A stretch of 64,000 bases of DNA. It comes from Oscillospiraceae bacterium (GTDB lineage Bacteria > Bacillota > Clostridia > Oscillospirales > QAMX01). The stretch covers positions 72,653 through 136,652 of the forward strand of contig SVLW01000001.1 of the NCBI GenBank assembly GCA_015067705.1. Reading direction: 5' to 3'. The notes beneath the pieces were generated by a model that saw only the letters and a program-made list of their open reading frames with translations, was not told the origin of the DNA and made no database searches. How positions within the stretch are numbered: position 1 is the stretch's first letter; every line of letters starts with the position of its first letter. Shown piece by piece: positions 7,836-16,463 of this stretch. The position numbers and the translations under genes were made by a program.

Positions 7836-8717
7836 TTACTGATTCAGAAGGACCTTTGCCAGGGGGGAATCCTTGCCCAGGATCAGGGCCTTTTCCTCGC
7901 CGGCGAGGGATGCCTTCAGGGCGTCCAGCGCCAGATTGAACTCATAGAAATCCTTCTTCTCGTCGGAGTCATAGGCCTCCGCCAGGATCCGCATGTATTC
8001 CTGCTCGCCCTCGGCCTCCAGCTTGGCGGCCTCGGCACGGGCGTTGGAGACGATGATATTCACCTGCTTGTCCACGTCATTGCGGATGATGGATGCCTCG
8101 TATTCGCCGTCGGCGGTGTACTTCTCGGCGATCTGGTTGCGCTCAGAGATCATGCGGGCATAGACGGCCTGCTCATTGGCCTCCGGCAGATCAAAGCGCT
8201 TGATCTTGATATCCACGATGCCGATGCCGTAGGTATCCGCCACTTCCGCCACGTCTGCGGCGATGCCGGCATAGATGTCATTGCGGCCGGTGGCGTCCTC
8301 TTCATTGATGATATCCTTCTGAGCCAGCGTACCCATGACATTTTTCAAGGCGTTATAGGTCAGGGCATCCAGACGCTGTTCGGCGACAGAGGTATTGCCC
8401 AGGGACTGATAGAACTTCAGAGGATCCTCGATCTGCCACAGGATATAGCTGTCCACGGTCATATTCTGCTTGTCGGAGGTGAGCACCTCAGAGGGAGAAA
8501 TGTCGTAGAGCATGGTGGCCTTGGGGAAGCGCTTCACGCCGTCCACAAAGGGCATCTTGAAGTGCAGGCCCGGGGTGTCGGTGGTGTCGATGATTTTCTC
8601 AAAACGTACCACACAGGCGTATTCATTCTCCGCCACGGTATAGAAGGACGAGCCGAGGCAGATCACCAGCGCCAGCACCACGACCAGCGCGATCAGCCAT
8701 TTCATGGTCTTTTTCAT
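7836..8717 (-). CDS. hflC: HflC-type SPFH/prohibitin membrane protein
   Basis: Membrane-anchored SPFH-domain protein of 293 aa. It pairs with HflK and, in Escherichia coli, forms a large assembly around the FtsH protease. One N-terminal transmembrane helix (residues 6-26) is followed by the band-7 domain (about 28-190) and a helical coiled part. Segments such as PGLHFKMPFVDGV and RMISERNQIAEKYTADGE are typical of HflC. The start ATG overlaps the hflK stop in an ATGA, so the two are coupled. No ftsH gene is in the window. Confidence 0.9.
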   Translation of the reverse strand: MKKTMKWLIALVVVLALVICLGSSFYTVAENEYACVVRFEKIIDTTDTPGLHFKMPFVDGVKRFPKATMLYDISPSEVLTSDKQNMTVDSYILWQIEDPLKFYQSLGNTSVAEQRLDALTYNALKNVMGTLAQKDIINEEDATGRNDIYAGIAADVAEVADTYGIGIVDIKIKRFDLPEANEQAVYARMISERNQIAEKYTADGEYEASIIRNDVDKQVNIIVSNARAEAAKLEAEGEQEYMRILAEAYDSDEKKDFYEFNLALDALKASLAGEEKALILGKDSPLAKVLLNQ

Positions 8718-9784
8718 TCAGCGTCGCCTCCTTCCTGCGCGTCATTCAGAATGTCCGGGATGACCGTATCGGACACCGCCGCACCGGCGGTGTCGGCATC
8801 TGTGAAGCTCTCAAGCGGCAGCACCTTGCTGACGCCGCCATCGGACAGGTCGATATAGAGCCGGATGTCCGGGAAGGCCTCGGTGATGGCCTCATAGTAC
8901 ATACGGGAACGGGTGATGGCGGGGTTCTGGGCGTATTCCACATAGCGGGCCTCGAACATGGCCACCTGTTCCAGTGCTTCATTGATACGTTTCTGCTTTA
9001 AGTATTCGGCGTTCTGGATCAGCTTGTCGGCCTCTGCCTCTGCGGCAGGCAGCTCTGCATTCTGATAGGCCATAGCCTGGTTCACCACGGTCTCGGCGCC
9101 CTGCTTGGCCGTCTCCACGTTCTTGAAGGCGGCGGTAACTTCCTCCGTGGGCGGTTCGCTGTCCTGGATCTTGACGTCATTGAGCATCAGGCCAATGTCA
9201 TACTGTTCCAGGGTCTCGATGATCAGTTCCTTCACCTGCATCTGAATGGCTTCCTTACCATCCGTCAGCACGGAGTCAACGTTGGTGGAGCCCACCACGT
9301 TGCGCACCTGGCTCTGCACCAGATTGCGGAGGATATCCTCGGGCTCATAGGAGCTATAGAGATACTTCACCGGGTCGGAGATCTTGTATTCCACAAAGAA
9401 CTCCACATTGACGATATTATAGTCGCCGGTGATCATACTGCTTTCGTCATTCACGACGGTATAGCCCTCATCCTTGGAGGAATCGGTGCGATAGCCCAGC
9501 TCGATCTTCTGATAGACGTTCACGTCCACCTTTTCCACCCGCTGGATGCCCATGGGCAGCTTGAAGTGGATACCGGCCTCGGTCACGTCAGTCACCTTGC
9601 CGAAGGTGGTGACCACGGCCTGCTGCTTCTCGTCTACGGTGTACCAGCAGGAGGAGCCGATGGAGATGGCCAGGAGCAGCACCACCACTGTGAGGAGAAT
9701 CCGCTTCACCTTCCGAAGATCCGGCTTGACGCGGATCGGCTTCGGCGGCGGCGTCGGACGATAGGAGTATTCGTTTTGATCCAT
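8714..9784 (-). CDS. hflK: HflK-type SPFH/prohibitin membrane protein
   Basis: Partner of HflC, 356 aa. A Pro-rich cytoplasmic N-terminus (residues 1-30) precedes a transmembrane helix (about 28-46), the SPFH domain (TTFGKVTDVTEAGIHFKLPMG) and an Ala/Glu-rich helical region (about 220-290) typical of HflK oligomers. The start at 9784 has AGGAAAG upstream and removes 69 implausible residues from the longest frame. A GC-rich hairpin lies 23 bp upstream in the leader. Expression together with hflC is certain from the overlap; the client protease is not known here. Confidence 0.88.
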   Translation of the reverse strand: MDQNEYSYRPTPPPKPIRVKPDLRKVKRILLTVVVLLLAISIGSSCWYTVDEKQQAVVTTFGKVTDVTEAGIHFKLPMGIQRVEKVDVNVYQKIELGYRTDSSKDEGYTVVNDESSMITGDYNIVNVEFFVEYKISDPVKYLYSSYEPEDILRNLVQSQVRNVVGSTNVDSVLTDGKEAIQMQVKELIIETLEQYDIGLMLNDVKIQDSEPPTEEVTAAFKNVETAKQGAETVVNQAMAYQNAELPAAEAEADKLIQNAEYLKQKRINEALEQVAMFEARYVEYAQNPAITRSRMYYEAITEAFPDIRLYIDLSDGGVSKVLPLESFTDADTAGAAVSDTVIPDILNDAQEGGDAE

Positions 9785-9806
9785 GTTCTTCTTTCCTTTC
9801 TTTTTT

Positions 9807-9832
9807 GGAACATCCCGAAGCTTCCGGGATGT
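9807..9832 (-). promoter_or_regulatory. Leader hairpin upstream of hflK
   Basis: An inverted repeat (ACATCCCG/CGGGATGT core) lies about 23 bp before the hflK start. On the minus strand it is followed by A, not T, so it is not a terminator; it may stabilise the message or regulate translation. Confidence 0.35.
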
Positions 9833-9940
9833 TTCCTTGGCAGTCGGGAACTTTCTCCACCGCGCGGTGTCGGCGGCCTCTGCCGCCCATTCCCCGACTT
9901 CCATTATGCAGTATAGCAGACGATTGTGAACCCCGTATAA

Positions 9941-9977
9941 ACAAAATGAGGCGGTGCACGGATTTCCGCGCACCGCC
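9941..9977 (-). terminator. Terminator of the racemase-GH39 operon
   Basis: A stem GGCGGTGC/GCACCGCC with an extended inner part is followed on the minus strand by TCATTTTGTTT. Confidence 0.65.
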
Positions 9978-9990
9978 GGGGATCCATTCA

Positions 9991-11619
9991 TCAGGCCTTT
10001 TCAATCAGGATCAGACTGACCGCGTGAGAGGGCATGGAGAAGGAAAGGCTGGCCTCGCCGTCGGTCTCGATGGTTTCGGGGGCAGAGAGCAGCTCGATGC
10101 CGTCTCTTGCCTTGATGGCGGCATACTGGCCCTCATTCGGCCAATCGGGCATGCCCTGCCGCTTCCACTCGGTGCAGGCATTGGAGTGCTCCTCGTCGAT
10201 ACGGTAGTGTTTTACTGTGACGGCGCCCTTCGGGAGGCCCGCCAGGGACAGCGTCACGTCAAAGTTCTCCCGTACATCCCAGTCATCGTGATGGGCAAAG
10301 AGCAAGATCTGGACGCTGTCGTCCTTCCCCACCGTGGCCCATCCGTCGATTTCCGGCCCTTCTGCGGTGCCGTTATTGTCCTGATACTCCAGAGGCTCCA
10401 TAGCGCGGGAGCTTTCGAGCGCCACCCGCTGGGTGCCGAGCTTCGAGTAGAGCTTAAAGAGATTCATCACAGGCTTGTCGATGCCCTGGGTGGAGAAGGT
10501 GCGGGTGCCCTCAAAGCAGCGTTCCCCCTCGAACATAAATGCCCAGGCCAGGGGGCGCAGATCCATACCGATCCGCTCCGCCAGGTCATAAAGATGCTTA
10601 TATCCGGAGGCCACGAAGGAGGCATAGTATTCCGTATTGCGGAAGTTCAGATTGAAGTTATCAAATCTGCCGCCGGCGGCCCAGGCGTCCGGGTCGGTCT
10701 CGCTCATGACGCATTCCAGATCGCCGTAACCCGCCTCGCGGATGACGGTGGACTGAGTCTTTGCGTTATTCACCAGTACCTTGACGGACGGAATCTGCTT
10801 CTTGGCCAGGAGATTCATGTCATAAAGACCGCCCTTGGTGTGGAAAGAAGTGAAGTCCACACGGGTGCCGGTCTTGCCGGAATAGTAGTTGGTGCCGGAC
10901 TTGGTATGCTTCAGGAAGTTTTCGAGGAACAGCGCACCGGCCTCGCCCAGGGTTTCATTACCAGTGGTGGCGGGACCGCCGAAGCGGGCCTCCGGCAGTA
11001 CGGCATGAATGGCAGCCTCGGTGTAGTCATAGAGCTTATGATACTCCTCCGGCGTGCCGCGCCAATAGAAGATATCCGGCTCATTCCACAGTTCAAAATA
11101 CCAGGTTTTCAGTTCTTCTGCGCCGTAGCGGTCCAGAAGATGCTGGGTCAGATTCACGATGAGCTCATACCAGCGGTCGTAATCCTTGGGGGGCATGGCC
11201 CAGCCGGTGCGGCGATAGCTGTCCATGGAATAGCCGCGGGCGGGATCCTCCGCGGCGCGGGTGTCCGCCAGGTCCTTCGGCATAAAGCCGATCTCAAAGA
11301 AGGGCTTGCAATTTGCCTGGAGCCAGATATCCATCATGCGGTCGATGCAGTCATAGTAATAGACCGGGTTGCCCTGCTCGTCCTCAGTGTAGACATTGGT
11401 GGAGCCCCATTTATAGAAGCCGTGCATGATACCCGTGCAGAGCATATGATGGGCGCGCATATAATAGGGCTTTTCGAGTTTTCCGAATTTTTCGATCAGC
11501 GCCATACCGCCGGGGGAATGGGTGTAGTTGCACTCGTCATAGCCCACATAGTTCCAGGTATGCGCGAGTGTGCCCAGCCATTTACCGGCATCCACGCGAA
11601 CAGATATGTTATGATCCAT
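9991..11619 (-). CDS. GH39-family glycoside hydrolase (beta-xylosidase-like)
   Basis: Intracellular glycosidase of 542 aa; GH39 contains beta-xylosidases and related retaining enzymes. The TIM barrel shows the acid/base motif LWNEPD at about 180 and a nucleophile candidate in VMSETDPDAW (about 308), then a beta-sandwich tail (about 430-542). No signal peptide is present, so it probably acts on imported oligosaccharides. GAGAGG precedes the ATG. It follows the racemase-like gene after 11 bp and ends at a hairpin terminator, which makes a two-gene operon. Exact substrate specificity cannot be read; xylosidase is the most common activity. Confidence 0.85.
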   Translation of the reverse strand: MDHNISVRVDAGKWLGTLAHTWNYVGYDECNYTHSPGGMALIEKFGKLEKPYYMRAHHMLCTGIMHGFYKWGSTNVYTEDEQGNPVYYYDCIDRMMDIWLQANCKPFFEIGFMPKDLADTRAAEDPARGYSMDSYRRTGWAMPPKDYDRWYELIVNLTQHLLDRYGAEELKTWYFELWNEPDIFYWRGTPEEYHKLYDYTEAAIHAVLPEARFGGPATTGNETLGEAGALFLENFLKHTKSGTNYYSGKTGTRVDFTSFHTKGGLYDMNLLAKKQIPSVKVLVNNAKTQSTVIREAGYGDLECVMSETDPDAWAAGGRFDNFNLNFRNTEYYASFVASGYKHLYDLAERIGMDLRPLAWAFMFEGERCFEGTRTFSTQGIDKPVMNLFKLYSKLGTQRVALESSRAMEPLEYQDNNGTAEGPEIDGWATVGKDDSVQILLFAHHDDWDVRENFDVTLSLAGLPKGAVTVKHYRIDEEHSNACTEWKRQGMPDWPNEGQYAAIKARDGIELLSAPETIETDGEASLSFSMPSHAVSLILIEKA

Positions 11620-11630
11620 AAATACCTCTC

Positions 11631-12314
11631 TTACTTGTCCATGGCAAGCAGCATTTCACGGACGCGCTGGAAGCTGGTGCGGCCGCTGTTATAAACCGGC
11701 ACGCGGGGATTCACGAGATCTTTCTCCAAAACGGACATGGAGACCTGAGCCAGCACGATGGCGTCCACCTCGCGGGAAAGCTTGTCGATTTCTTCGAGAA
11801 GCATTTCATTGTGCTTTGCGGGGTTATTCTCCTCGCGGAGCACACGGAAGGCCTCGGCGCAGAGGACAGGCTTCACTTCGATCTCTTTTCCTGCCTCGGC
11901 GGCGGCCTGGCGCAGCAGGCGCTCGGAGGAGGGCATGGTGGAGGGCAGCGTGCCGAGCAGACCGATACGACGGCCGTCCTGCACGGCCAGATCCATCATG
12001 GGACGGTCGATATTCAGCATGGGAATGCTGATCATGGGACGTGAATACTCCACCGCCTGATTGAAGGTGGAGCAGCCCAGCATGATCATGTCACAGCCGG
12101 CTTCCTCCAGGAAACGGGCATAGGTGGCGAACTTGAAGAAATTGACCTTGGGGATGGTGCCTACGGGTGCCTTCAGGTTGTCGCGCTGGACGGTGTCATC
12201 ACCAAAGTGCATGATGGTGACTTCCGGAATGATTTCCTTTGCGTAGGGTTCCACGGTGTTTGCCGTGAACACCGCTGCGTGAATAATACCAAGCGTACGA
12301 TCTTTCAGTGCCAT
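11631..12314 (-). CDS. Asp/Glu racemase-superfamily protein with only one of two catalytic Cys
   Basis: Member of the Asp/Glu/hydantoin racemase fold, 227 aa. The first catalytic Cys is present in MLGCSTFNQA (about 79-88). The second motif, usually LGCT, reads VLAQVSMS (about 190), so a two-base racemisation is unlikely. Family members with one Cys include arylmalonate decarboxylase-like enzymes, but no substrate is indicated. It lies 11 bp upstream of the GH39 gene, so a link to carbohydrate use is inferred. It has its own promoter in the divergent region at 12.36 kb. Confidence 0.75.
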   Translation of the reverse strand: MALKDRTLGIIHAAVFTANTVEPYAKEIIPEVTIMHFGDDTVQRDNLKAPVGTIPKVNFFKFATYARFLEEAGCDMIMLGCSTFNQAVEYSRPMISIPMLNIDRPMMDLAVQDGRRIGLLGTLPSTMPSSERLLRQAAAEAGKEIEVKPVLCAEAFRVLREENNPAKHNEMLLEEIDKLSREVDAIVLAQVSMSVLEKDLVNPRVPVYNSGRTSFQRVREMLLAMDK

Positions 12315-12356
12315 AATAATGCTCCTTTTGCAGGTTTATTTTGTTTTGCTGGTTTC

Positions 12357-12385
12357 ACTCTAGCACAGAAGCCGGGTTTTGTAAA
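12357..12385 (-). promoter_or_regulatory. Promoter of the racemase-GH39 operon
   Basis: Minus-strand TTTACA (12385-12380), 17 bp, then TAGAGT (12362-12357). Confidence 0.6.
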
Positions 12386-12395
12386 GGAAAGATGT

Positions 12396-12424
12396 TTGAC
12401 AAGCGTTTATTTTCAGAGTAAGAT
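12396..12424 (+). promoter_or_regulatory. Promoter of the sugar isomerase-VOC operon
   Basis: TTGACA (12396-12401), 17 bp, TAAGAT (12419-12424), 29 bp before the start codon. It is back to back with the racemase promoter. Confidence 0.75.
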
Positions 12425-12453
12425 GAAGAAAAGACGTGAATGGAGGGAATGCG

Positions 12454-13269
12454 ATGCGATTTGGCTATTGTGTCAATATGCTGGCGGAGGATCCGGCGGG
12501 CGTCGGATATGACTGGATCGCCCGGCTGGCGGAGCTGGGCTTTGACTATGTGGATCTGCCCATGGCCCAGATGATGGTGCTGTCGGACGAAGAATTTGAA
12601 TCTCTGGTGCTGCGTCCGCTGCGGGAGAGCGGTCTGCCCTGCGTCTGTTCCAACAATCTCTTCCCGGCGAGCCATCTCCTCACCGGCCCGGACGCCGATC
12701 ACGACGCCGCCTATGCCTACTGCGAAAAGGCCTTTTCCCGGGCGGCACAGCTGGGGGCAAGCCGTCTGGTATTTGGTTCCTCCGGTGCCCGCAATGTGCC
12801 CTTTGGCTTCCCGCGGGAGGAAGCCGCGCGCCAGCTAGCGGCGCTCCTGACCCGGCTCTCTCCCTTAGCCCATCAATACGGGCTCACCATGGTACTGGAG
12901 CCCTTAAACCGGGCGGAGAGCAACATCCTCACAAGCATTCGGGAGAGCGTGGCGCTTTGCCGCGCGGTGGATCAGCCGACAGTTCGGATGCTGGTGGACT
13001 CTTATCATATGTCTCTGTCCGGCGAAACTGCCGCAGATGTGGCACAAACGACCGGTATGCTGCAGCATGTCCATATTGCCCGGCCGTTGGGCCGCGGTCT
13101 TCCCTGTGAGGGAGACGGCGAGGACTATCCCGCCTTCTTCCGCGCCCTGCGTGCGGCGGGCTATGACGACGCAGTCAGTATGGAAGCTTATTTGGAAAAC
13201 CAGGCGGCAGACGCCATTGCCGCATCCCTGCGGTATCTGCGGGATTGTGCCGAAGCAAAAGGAGTGTGA
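12454..13269 (+). CDS. Sugar phosphate isomerase/epimerase family protein (TIM barrel)
   Basis: Cytoplasmic 271-aa protein of the xylose-isomerase-like TIM barrel family, to which ketose 3-epimerases and hydroxypyruvate isomerases belong. Likely metal ligands are Glu in VLEPLNRAESN (about 149), Asp/His in LVDSYHMS (about 182-185), His in LQHVHIARP (about 208) and Glu in VSMEAY (about 246). GGAGGG lies 6 nt before the chosen ATG. It is followed after 5 bp by a VOC protein, so the pair is co-expressed. The exact substrate is unknown; an epimerase of a keto-sugar is the best guess. Confidence 0.82.
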   Translation: MRFGYCVNMLAEDPAGVGYDWIARLAELGFDYVDLPMAQMMVLSDEEFESLVLRPLRESGLPCVCSNNLFPASHLLTGPDADHDAAYAYCEKAFSRAAQLGASRLVFGSSGARNVPFGFPREEAARQLAALLTRLSPLAHQYGLTMVLEPLNRAESNILTSIRESVALCRAVDQPTVRMLVDSYHMSLSGETAADVAQTTGMLQHVHIARPLGRGLPCEGDGEDYPAFFRALRAAGYDDAVSMEAYLENQAADAIAASLRYLRDCAEAKGV

Positions 13270-13274
13270 CTGTT

Positions 13275-13682
13275 ATGAAAATCAATGCCATGATGCATAT
13301 TGCGGTCTATGCAAAGGATATGCAGGTGAGCGCCGATTTCTATTGCCGGGTGCTGGGCGGCGAGATCGTGTTCGACCGCAAGGATGAAAGCGGTGCTTCC
13401 GACATGATGTACATCCGTATGGCCCCGGGACAGTATATCGAAATGTTCCGTGCCGCGCCGGATGCGGAGCGGGTCTCCTCCCCGGTGGGATTCACCCATC
13501 TCTGCCTCACGGTGCCGGATATTGAAGAGGCCGCGGCGGCAGTGCGCGCGGCAGACTGGCCCATCCGGGTGGAGCCCAAGGCCGGACGCTACGGCAATTA
13601 CCAGCTCTGGATCCGGGATCCCGACGGCATGGATATCGAGCTCATGCAGATCCTGCCGAACTTCTTAAACGGTAACGCATAA
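13275..13682 (+). CDS. VOC-family (glyoxalase-like) metalloprotein
   Basis: Small 135-aa protein with two beta-alpha-beta-beta-beta modules of the vicinal oxygen chelate fold. Candidate metal ligands are His8 (MHIAVY), Glu in YIEMF (about 57), His in FTHLCL (about 75) and Glu in MDIELMQ (about 125), so the binding site looks intact. Family members include glyoxalase I and methylmalonyl-CoA epimerase. It is the second gene of the operon with the sugar isomerase, so a sugar-related epimerase or lyase role is inferred. A strong terminator follows. Confidence 0.8.
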   Translation: MKINAMMHIAVYAKDMQVSADFYCRVLGGEIVFDRKDESGASDMMYIRMAPGQYIEMFRAAPDAERVSSPVGFTHLCLTVPDIEEAAAAVRAADWPIRVEPKAGRYGNYQLWIRDPDGMDIELMQILPNFLNGNA

Positions 13683-13693
13683 TAGAAAAACGC

Positions 13694-13735
13694 ATCCCCC
13701 TGATACGGCGACAGGCCGTATCAGGGGGATTTTTT
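13694..13735. terminator. Terminator between the VOC gene and spoIIIAH
   Basis: A 16-bp perfect stem (ATCCCCCTGATACGGC and complement) with a 5-nt loop ends in six T. It also ends the converging spoIIIA operon, the A-rich left side supplying the minus-strand tail. Confidence 0.9.
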
Positions 13736-14342
13736 ACTGGGACTCGATCACACGGATCAGATCCGCCGTCACGTCGGTCTCCTGGATCACAATATCCTTG
13801 ATCTTGGCAACGTCCGAGGCCTGCAGTCCCGCCATCTCCGGCAGCACCACCACGCTGACGCCCGCGTCACTGATCATGGCAACGCAGTCGAGGAAGCCCT
13901 TGGCAGTGACGAGGCTCTCGATCCGGGACTCCGTCACGGAACAGGCGGCGATGGCCGCGATCTGCTCCTCGGCACTGACCCGCATTTCTTCCGTCACGCT
14001 CTCCTGACTCAGGGTATCCTTCAGAATGCTCAGTTCCTGATCTCTTGTGGTCTGGCGCTCCAGGCGCGTCTCATCAAAATAAGCGCCGTGGGCCGCAAGG
14101 CGCGTGGCGGCGGCCTGGGTCACGGTCTGGCCGCCGTCCTCTGCAAGTTCGATCACCCACTGACTCTCCTGAAAGCGTTCCCCGTCGCTGACGGTCTCCT
14201 GTGCTGTGTCGGCGGCCGCGGCATCGGTCTCCACATCCGCCGCATCCTCCCCCACTCGGGAATAATTCCAGTTTAAGTACACCGCCACGCACAAGAGCAG
14301 TACGATCACCGAAATCACCGCGCCGTTTTTCTTGAAATGCAT
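13734..14342 (-). CDS. spoIIIAH: Stage III sporulation protein AH
   Basis: Mother-cell protein that meets SpoIIQ of the forespore in the intermembrane space and forms part of the feeding-tube channel; 202 aa. A single N-terminal transmembrane helix (residues 8-24) is followed by an acidic linker and a C-terminal EscJ/PrgK-like ring domain (about 95-200), with SAEEQIAAI and GFLDCVAMIS as in the family. It is the last gene of the operon, 16 bp after spoIIIAG, and ends at the terminator. Confidence 0.93.
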   Translation of the reverse strand: MHFKKNGAVISVIVLLLCVAVYLNWNYSRVGEDAADVETDAAAADTAQETVSDGERFQESQWVIELAEDGGQTVTQAAATRLAAHGAYFDETRLERQTTRDQELSILKDTLSQESVTEEMRVSAEEQIAAIAACSVTESRIESLVTAKGFLDCVAMISDAGVSVVVLPEMAGLQASDVAKIKDIVIQETDVTADLIRVIESQ

Positions 14343-14358
14343 ACATGATCCTCCCCGC

Positions 14359-14889
14359 TTATTTCATTTTCATCACAGTGATCCGGTCTGACGAAAGACC
14401 CGTCAGCGCGCTCACCGCGTTGATGACTGTTAATCGGACACTTGCCTGATCGGCGCCGTCGCACACCACGACCGCGCCCTGATACACCGGACTGCGCCGG
14501 GTGCGCAGAACCGGTGCTTCGCCGCCGTCCTCCTGCCGCAGAGCAGGATAGCGCAGACTCTCCTCTAAAGAGGTCTCCGTCACGGCGGATTCCGTACCCC
14601 GGGCATCCCGGGATGTGGTGCGTTCCTCCAGGTAAAGATACTCCGCCTCCTGCAGGATCGTCAGCATCACCTCTACCCGGCCCACACCCGCGGCCTGTGC
14701 AAGCAGTGCGGAGAGACGTGCCTCGGTCTCCCCGCTGGCTTCCGCCGCCGGCTCGGGCGATTCTGCCGCCTGCACGGTCTCCCCTTCCCCTGAGGGCCAG
14801 CACAGCAGCAGCACGCCCACCGCCGCCACAAGCAGCACAGGCCAGTACCTTTGCAGGATATGCCGCAGCTTTTCGGAATAGACCTGCAT
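14359..14889 (-). CDS. spoIIIAG: Stage III sporulation protein AG
   Basis: Mother-cell protein of 176 aa that forms a large ring in the SpoIIIA-SpoIIQ channel. It has one transmembrane helix (about 15-31), a low-complexity Glu/Ala linker and a ring-building motif domain with GVGRVEVMLTI (about 67-77) and GAVVVCDGADQASVRLTVINAVSALTG near the C-terminus, read here in part. It follows spoIIIAF after 6 bp. Confidence 0.92.
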   Translation of the reverse strand: MQVYSEKLRHILQRYWPVLLVAAVGVLLLCWPSGEGETVQAAESPEPAAEASGETEARLSALLAQAAGVGRVEVMLTILQEAEYLYLEERTTSRDARGTESAVTETSLEESLRYPALRQEDGGEAPVLRTRRSPVYQGAVVVCDGADQASVRLTVINAVSALTGLSSDRITVMKMK

Positions 14890-14895
14890 ATCCCC

Positions 14896-15375
14896 TCACT
14901 CCTTTTGGATCGTGATTTGATCGGTGCCCAGCATCTGCCGCAGGGTATCGCACAGGGCCTCCGCCTGTTCCGCCGGAACTTCCCCGGCAAAGAGCCGGCA
15001 GGACAGCGGGACAGGGATGCCATCCCGGAATTCCAGTTCTATCCGGGCGGAGCAGGCGATCCCCTGCTCCGCCGCCAGGGCGACGGCCTGTTCCTCCAGG
15101 GCAGTCCGGACTGCCTGTTCATATTGCCGGGTACCCGCCGCCTGTACCGCCGCGAGTTCAGTCTGAAAAACCGCGTCCCAGTCCCGGTATGCCCGGCGAA
15201 GCAGGGCGTCCCCATCCTGTTTCCAGGGAAGCAGCACACTGAGCAGCAGGAGCAGCGCACCGACCAGCCGCACCATGCGCCGGAGCGGTCCCTCTCCCGC
15301 CAGTGCACTTACCGCACTCACCGTCAACGATACCGCCACAATGCCCAGAACCCAGTTGCGCAGGAATTCCGTCAT
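14896..15375 (-). CDS. spoIIIAF: Stage III sporulation protein AF
   Basis: Membrane protein of the SpoIIIA complex, 159 aa, with two N-terminal transmembrane helices (about 7-25 and 33-50, ending LLLLLSVLLPW) and a cytoplasmic or intermembrane C-terminal domain. The start overlaps the spoIIIAE stop in ATGA. Position in the fixed AA-AH order supports the name as much as the sequence does. Confidence 0.9.
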   Translation of the reverse strand: MTEFLRNWVLGIVAVSLTVSAVSALAGEGPLRRMVRLVGALLLLLSVLLPWKQDGDALLRRAYRDWDAVFQTELAAVQAAGTRQYEQAVRTALEEQAVALAAEQGIACSARIELEFRDGIPVPLSCRLFAGEVPAEQAEALCDTLRQMLGTDQITIQKE

Positions 15376-16463
15376 ACCCTCACCCCCGCCGCCGCGGCAA
15401 ATATCCCGATCAGAAGCAGGGCGGAGGCCGTGCCCACCAATGCCAGCATCAGGGAGAACACCTCGCCCATGCCCTCGAGAATGGGTTCCAGTTCATCTGC
15501 TCCCGCCACCACGGAGAGCAGCGCCGCCCCGCGATAGGCCAGATACTGCATCCCCAGACGCAGAAACGGTAAAATCGCCGTGGCCAGTACGCCCAGAATG
15601 CCGAAAATCCCGGTGACGCTGCGCACAATACCGGCCCCAGCCACCACGGCTTCCGCCGCATCCGCCAGAAATCCGCCGGCCACCGGGATCATACTGGACA
15701 CCGCCAGGCGCACCGTCTTGACCGTCAGGGCATCCGCCGTGCCTGAGATGACTCCTGCCACCATGAGATATCCGGTAAACACGCCCAGGATCAATTTCAG
15801 AGAAAGGGTCACGCCGTTTTTCAGCGCCCGGGCCAGCTTCGTCAGGCCGTGATTCTCCGTGATGCTGCCCGCGGTCAGAAGCGCCGCATCCGCCCAGACC
15901 AGAGGGATCATCAGTTCCGCAAAGAGCGACACCAGCAGATCGATCACAAACATCACGGCGAGATATACCGTGCCGGAGGCGGTCAGACTGCCGCTGGCCA
16001 CAGATGCCGCAGCCAGCACCGGCATCAGCACCTTGCCAAAGGCGGCAAGATCCGTCATCATCGTGCTGCCGAGACCCAGAAGCGTATGCAGATCCCCCAT
16101 GGTCAGGGCCACCACCGCCAGCGTTCCCGCCACGCGCACCATGGGCTGCATCCGCGTACTGCAGGCCGCCGCCACCGCACAGAATAGCGCCGCCGCCAGG
16201 ATCCGGGCCGTCCCGCCCAGAGCGCCGCGCAGATCCGCCTTCGCGGCGTCCACCGCCCGCTGCCACAGCCGGGAAATGGCGGCGGCAAAGTCCAGATCGG
16301 TATCGAGCGCTGTATCGGAGAGCAGTTCTCTGGCCTCCCCCGGAAGGGCGTCCTCCACGGCCTGCGGATCGATATAGGACTCCAGATCCGTCGCGGCCGC
16401 CGGACTCGTGCAAATCAGAACCGACAGGCAGCAAAGCAGCAGCACGCGCAGTCCCCTTCGCAT
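15372..16463 (-). CDS. spoIIIAE: Stage III sporulation protein AE
   Basis: Polytopic membrane protein of 363 aa, with a signal-like N-terminus (residues 4-22) and about seven further hydrophobic segments; FGxxLMPVLAAAS and SGTVYLAVMFVIDL are family-typical. It is thought to be the export-gate-like component of the SpoIIIA channel. I chose the ATG at 16463, which overlaps the spoIIIAD stop (TGATG) and follows GGAGGG; the longer open frame is antiparallel noise through spoIIIAD. Confidence 0.92.
   Translation of the reverse strand: MRRGLRVLLLCCLSVLICTSPAAATDLESYIDPQAVEDALPGEARELLSDTALDTDLDFAAAISRLWQRAVDAAKADLRGALGGTARILAAALFCAVAAACSTRMQPMVRVAGTLAVVALTMGDLHTLLGLGSTMMTDLAAFGKVLMPVLAAASVASGSLTASGTVYLAVMFVIDLLVSLFAELMIPLVWADAALLTAGSITENHGLTKLARALKNGVTLSLKLILGVFTGYLMVAGVISGTADALTVKTVRLAVSSMIPVAGGFLADAAEAVVAGAGIVRSVTGIFGILGVLATAILPFLRLGMQYLAYRGAALLSVVAGADELEPILEGMGEVFSLMLALVGTASALLLIGIFAAAAGVRV

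Noticed and set aside
9805-11694. 629-codon plus-strand frame across the GH39 gene
   Set aside because: Antisense shadow; the minus-strand protein has glycosidase motifs and a ribosome site.
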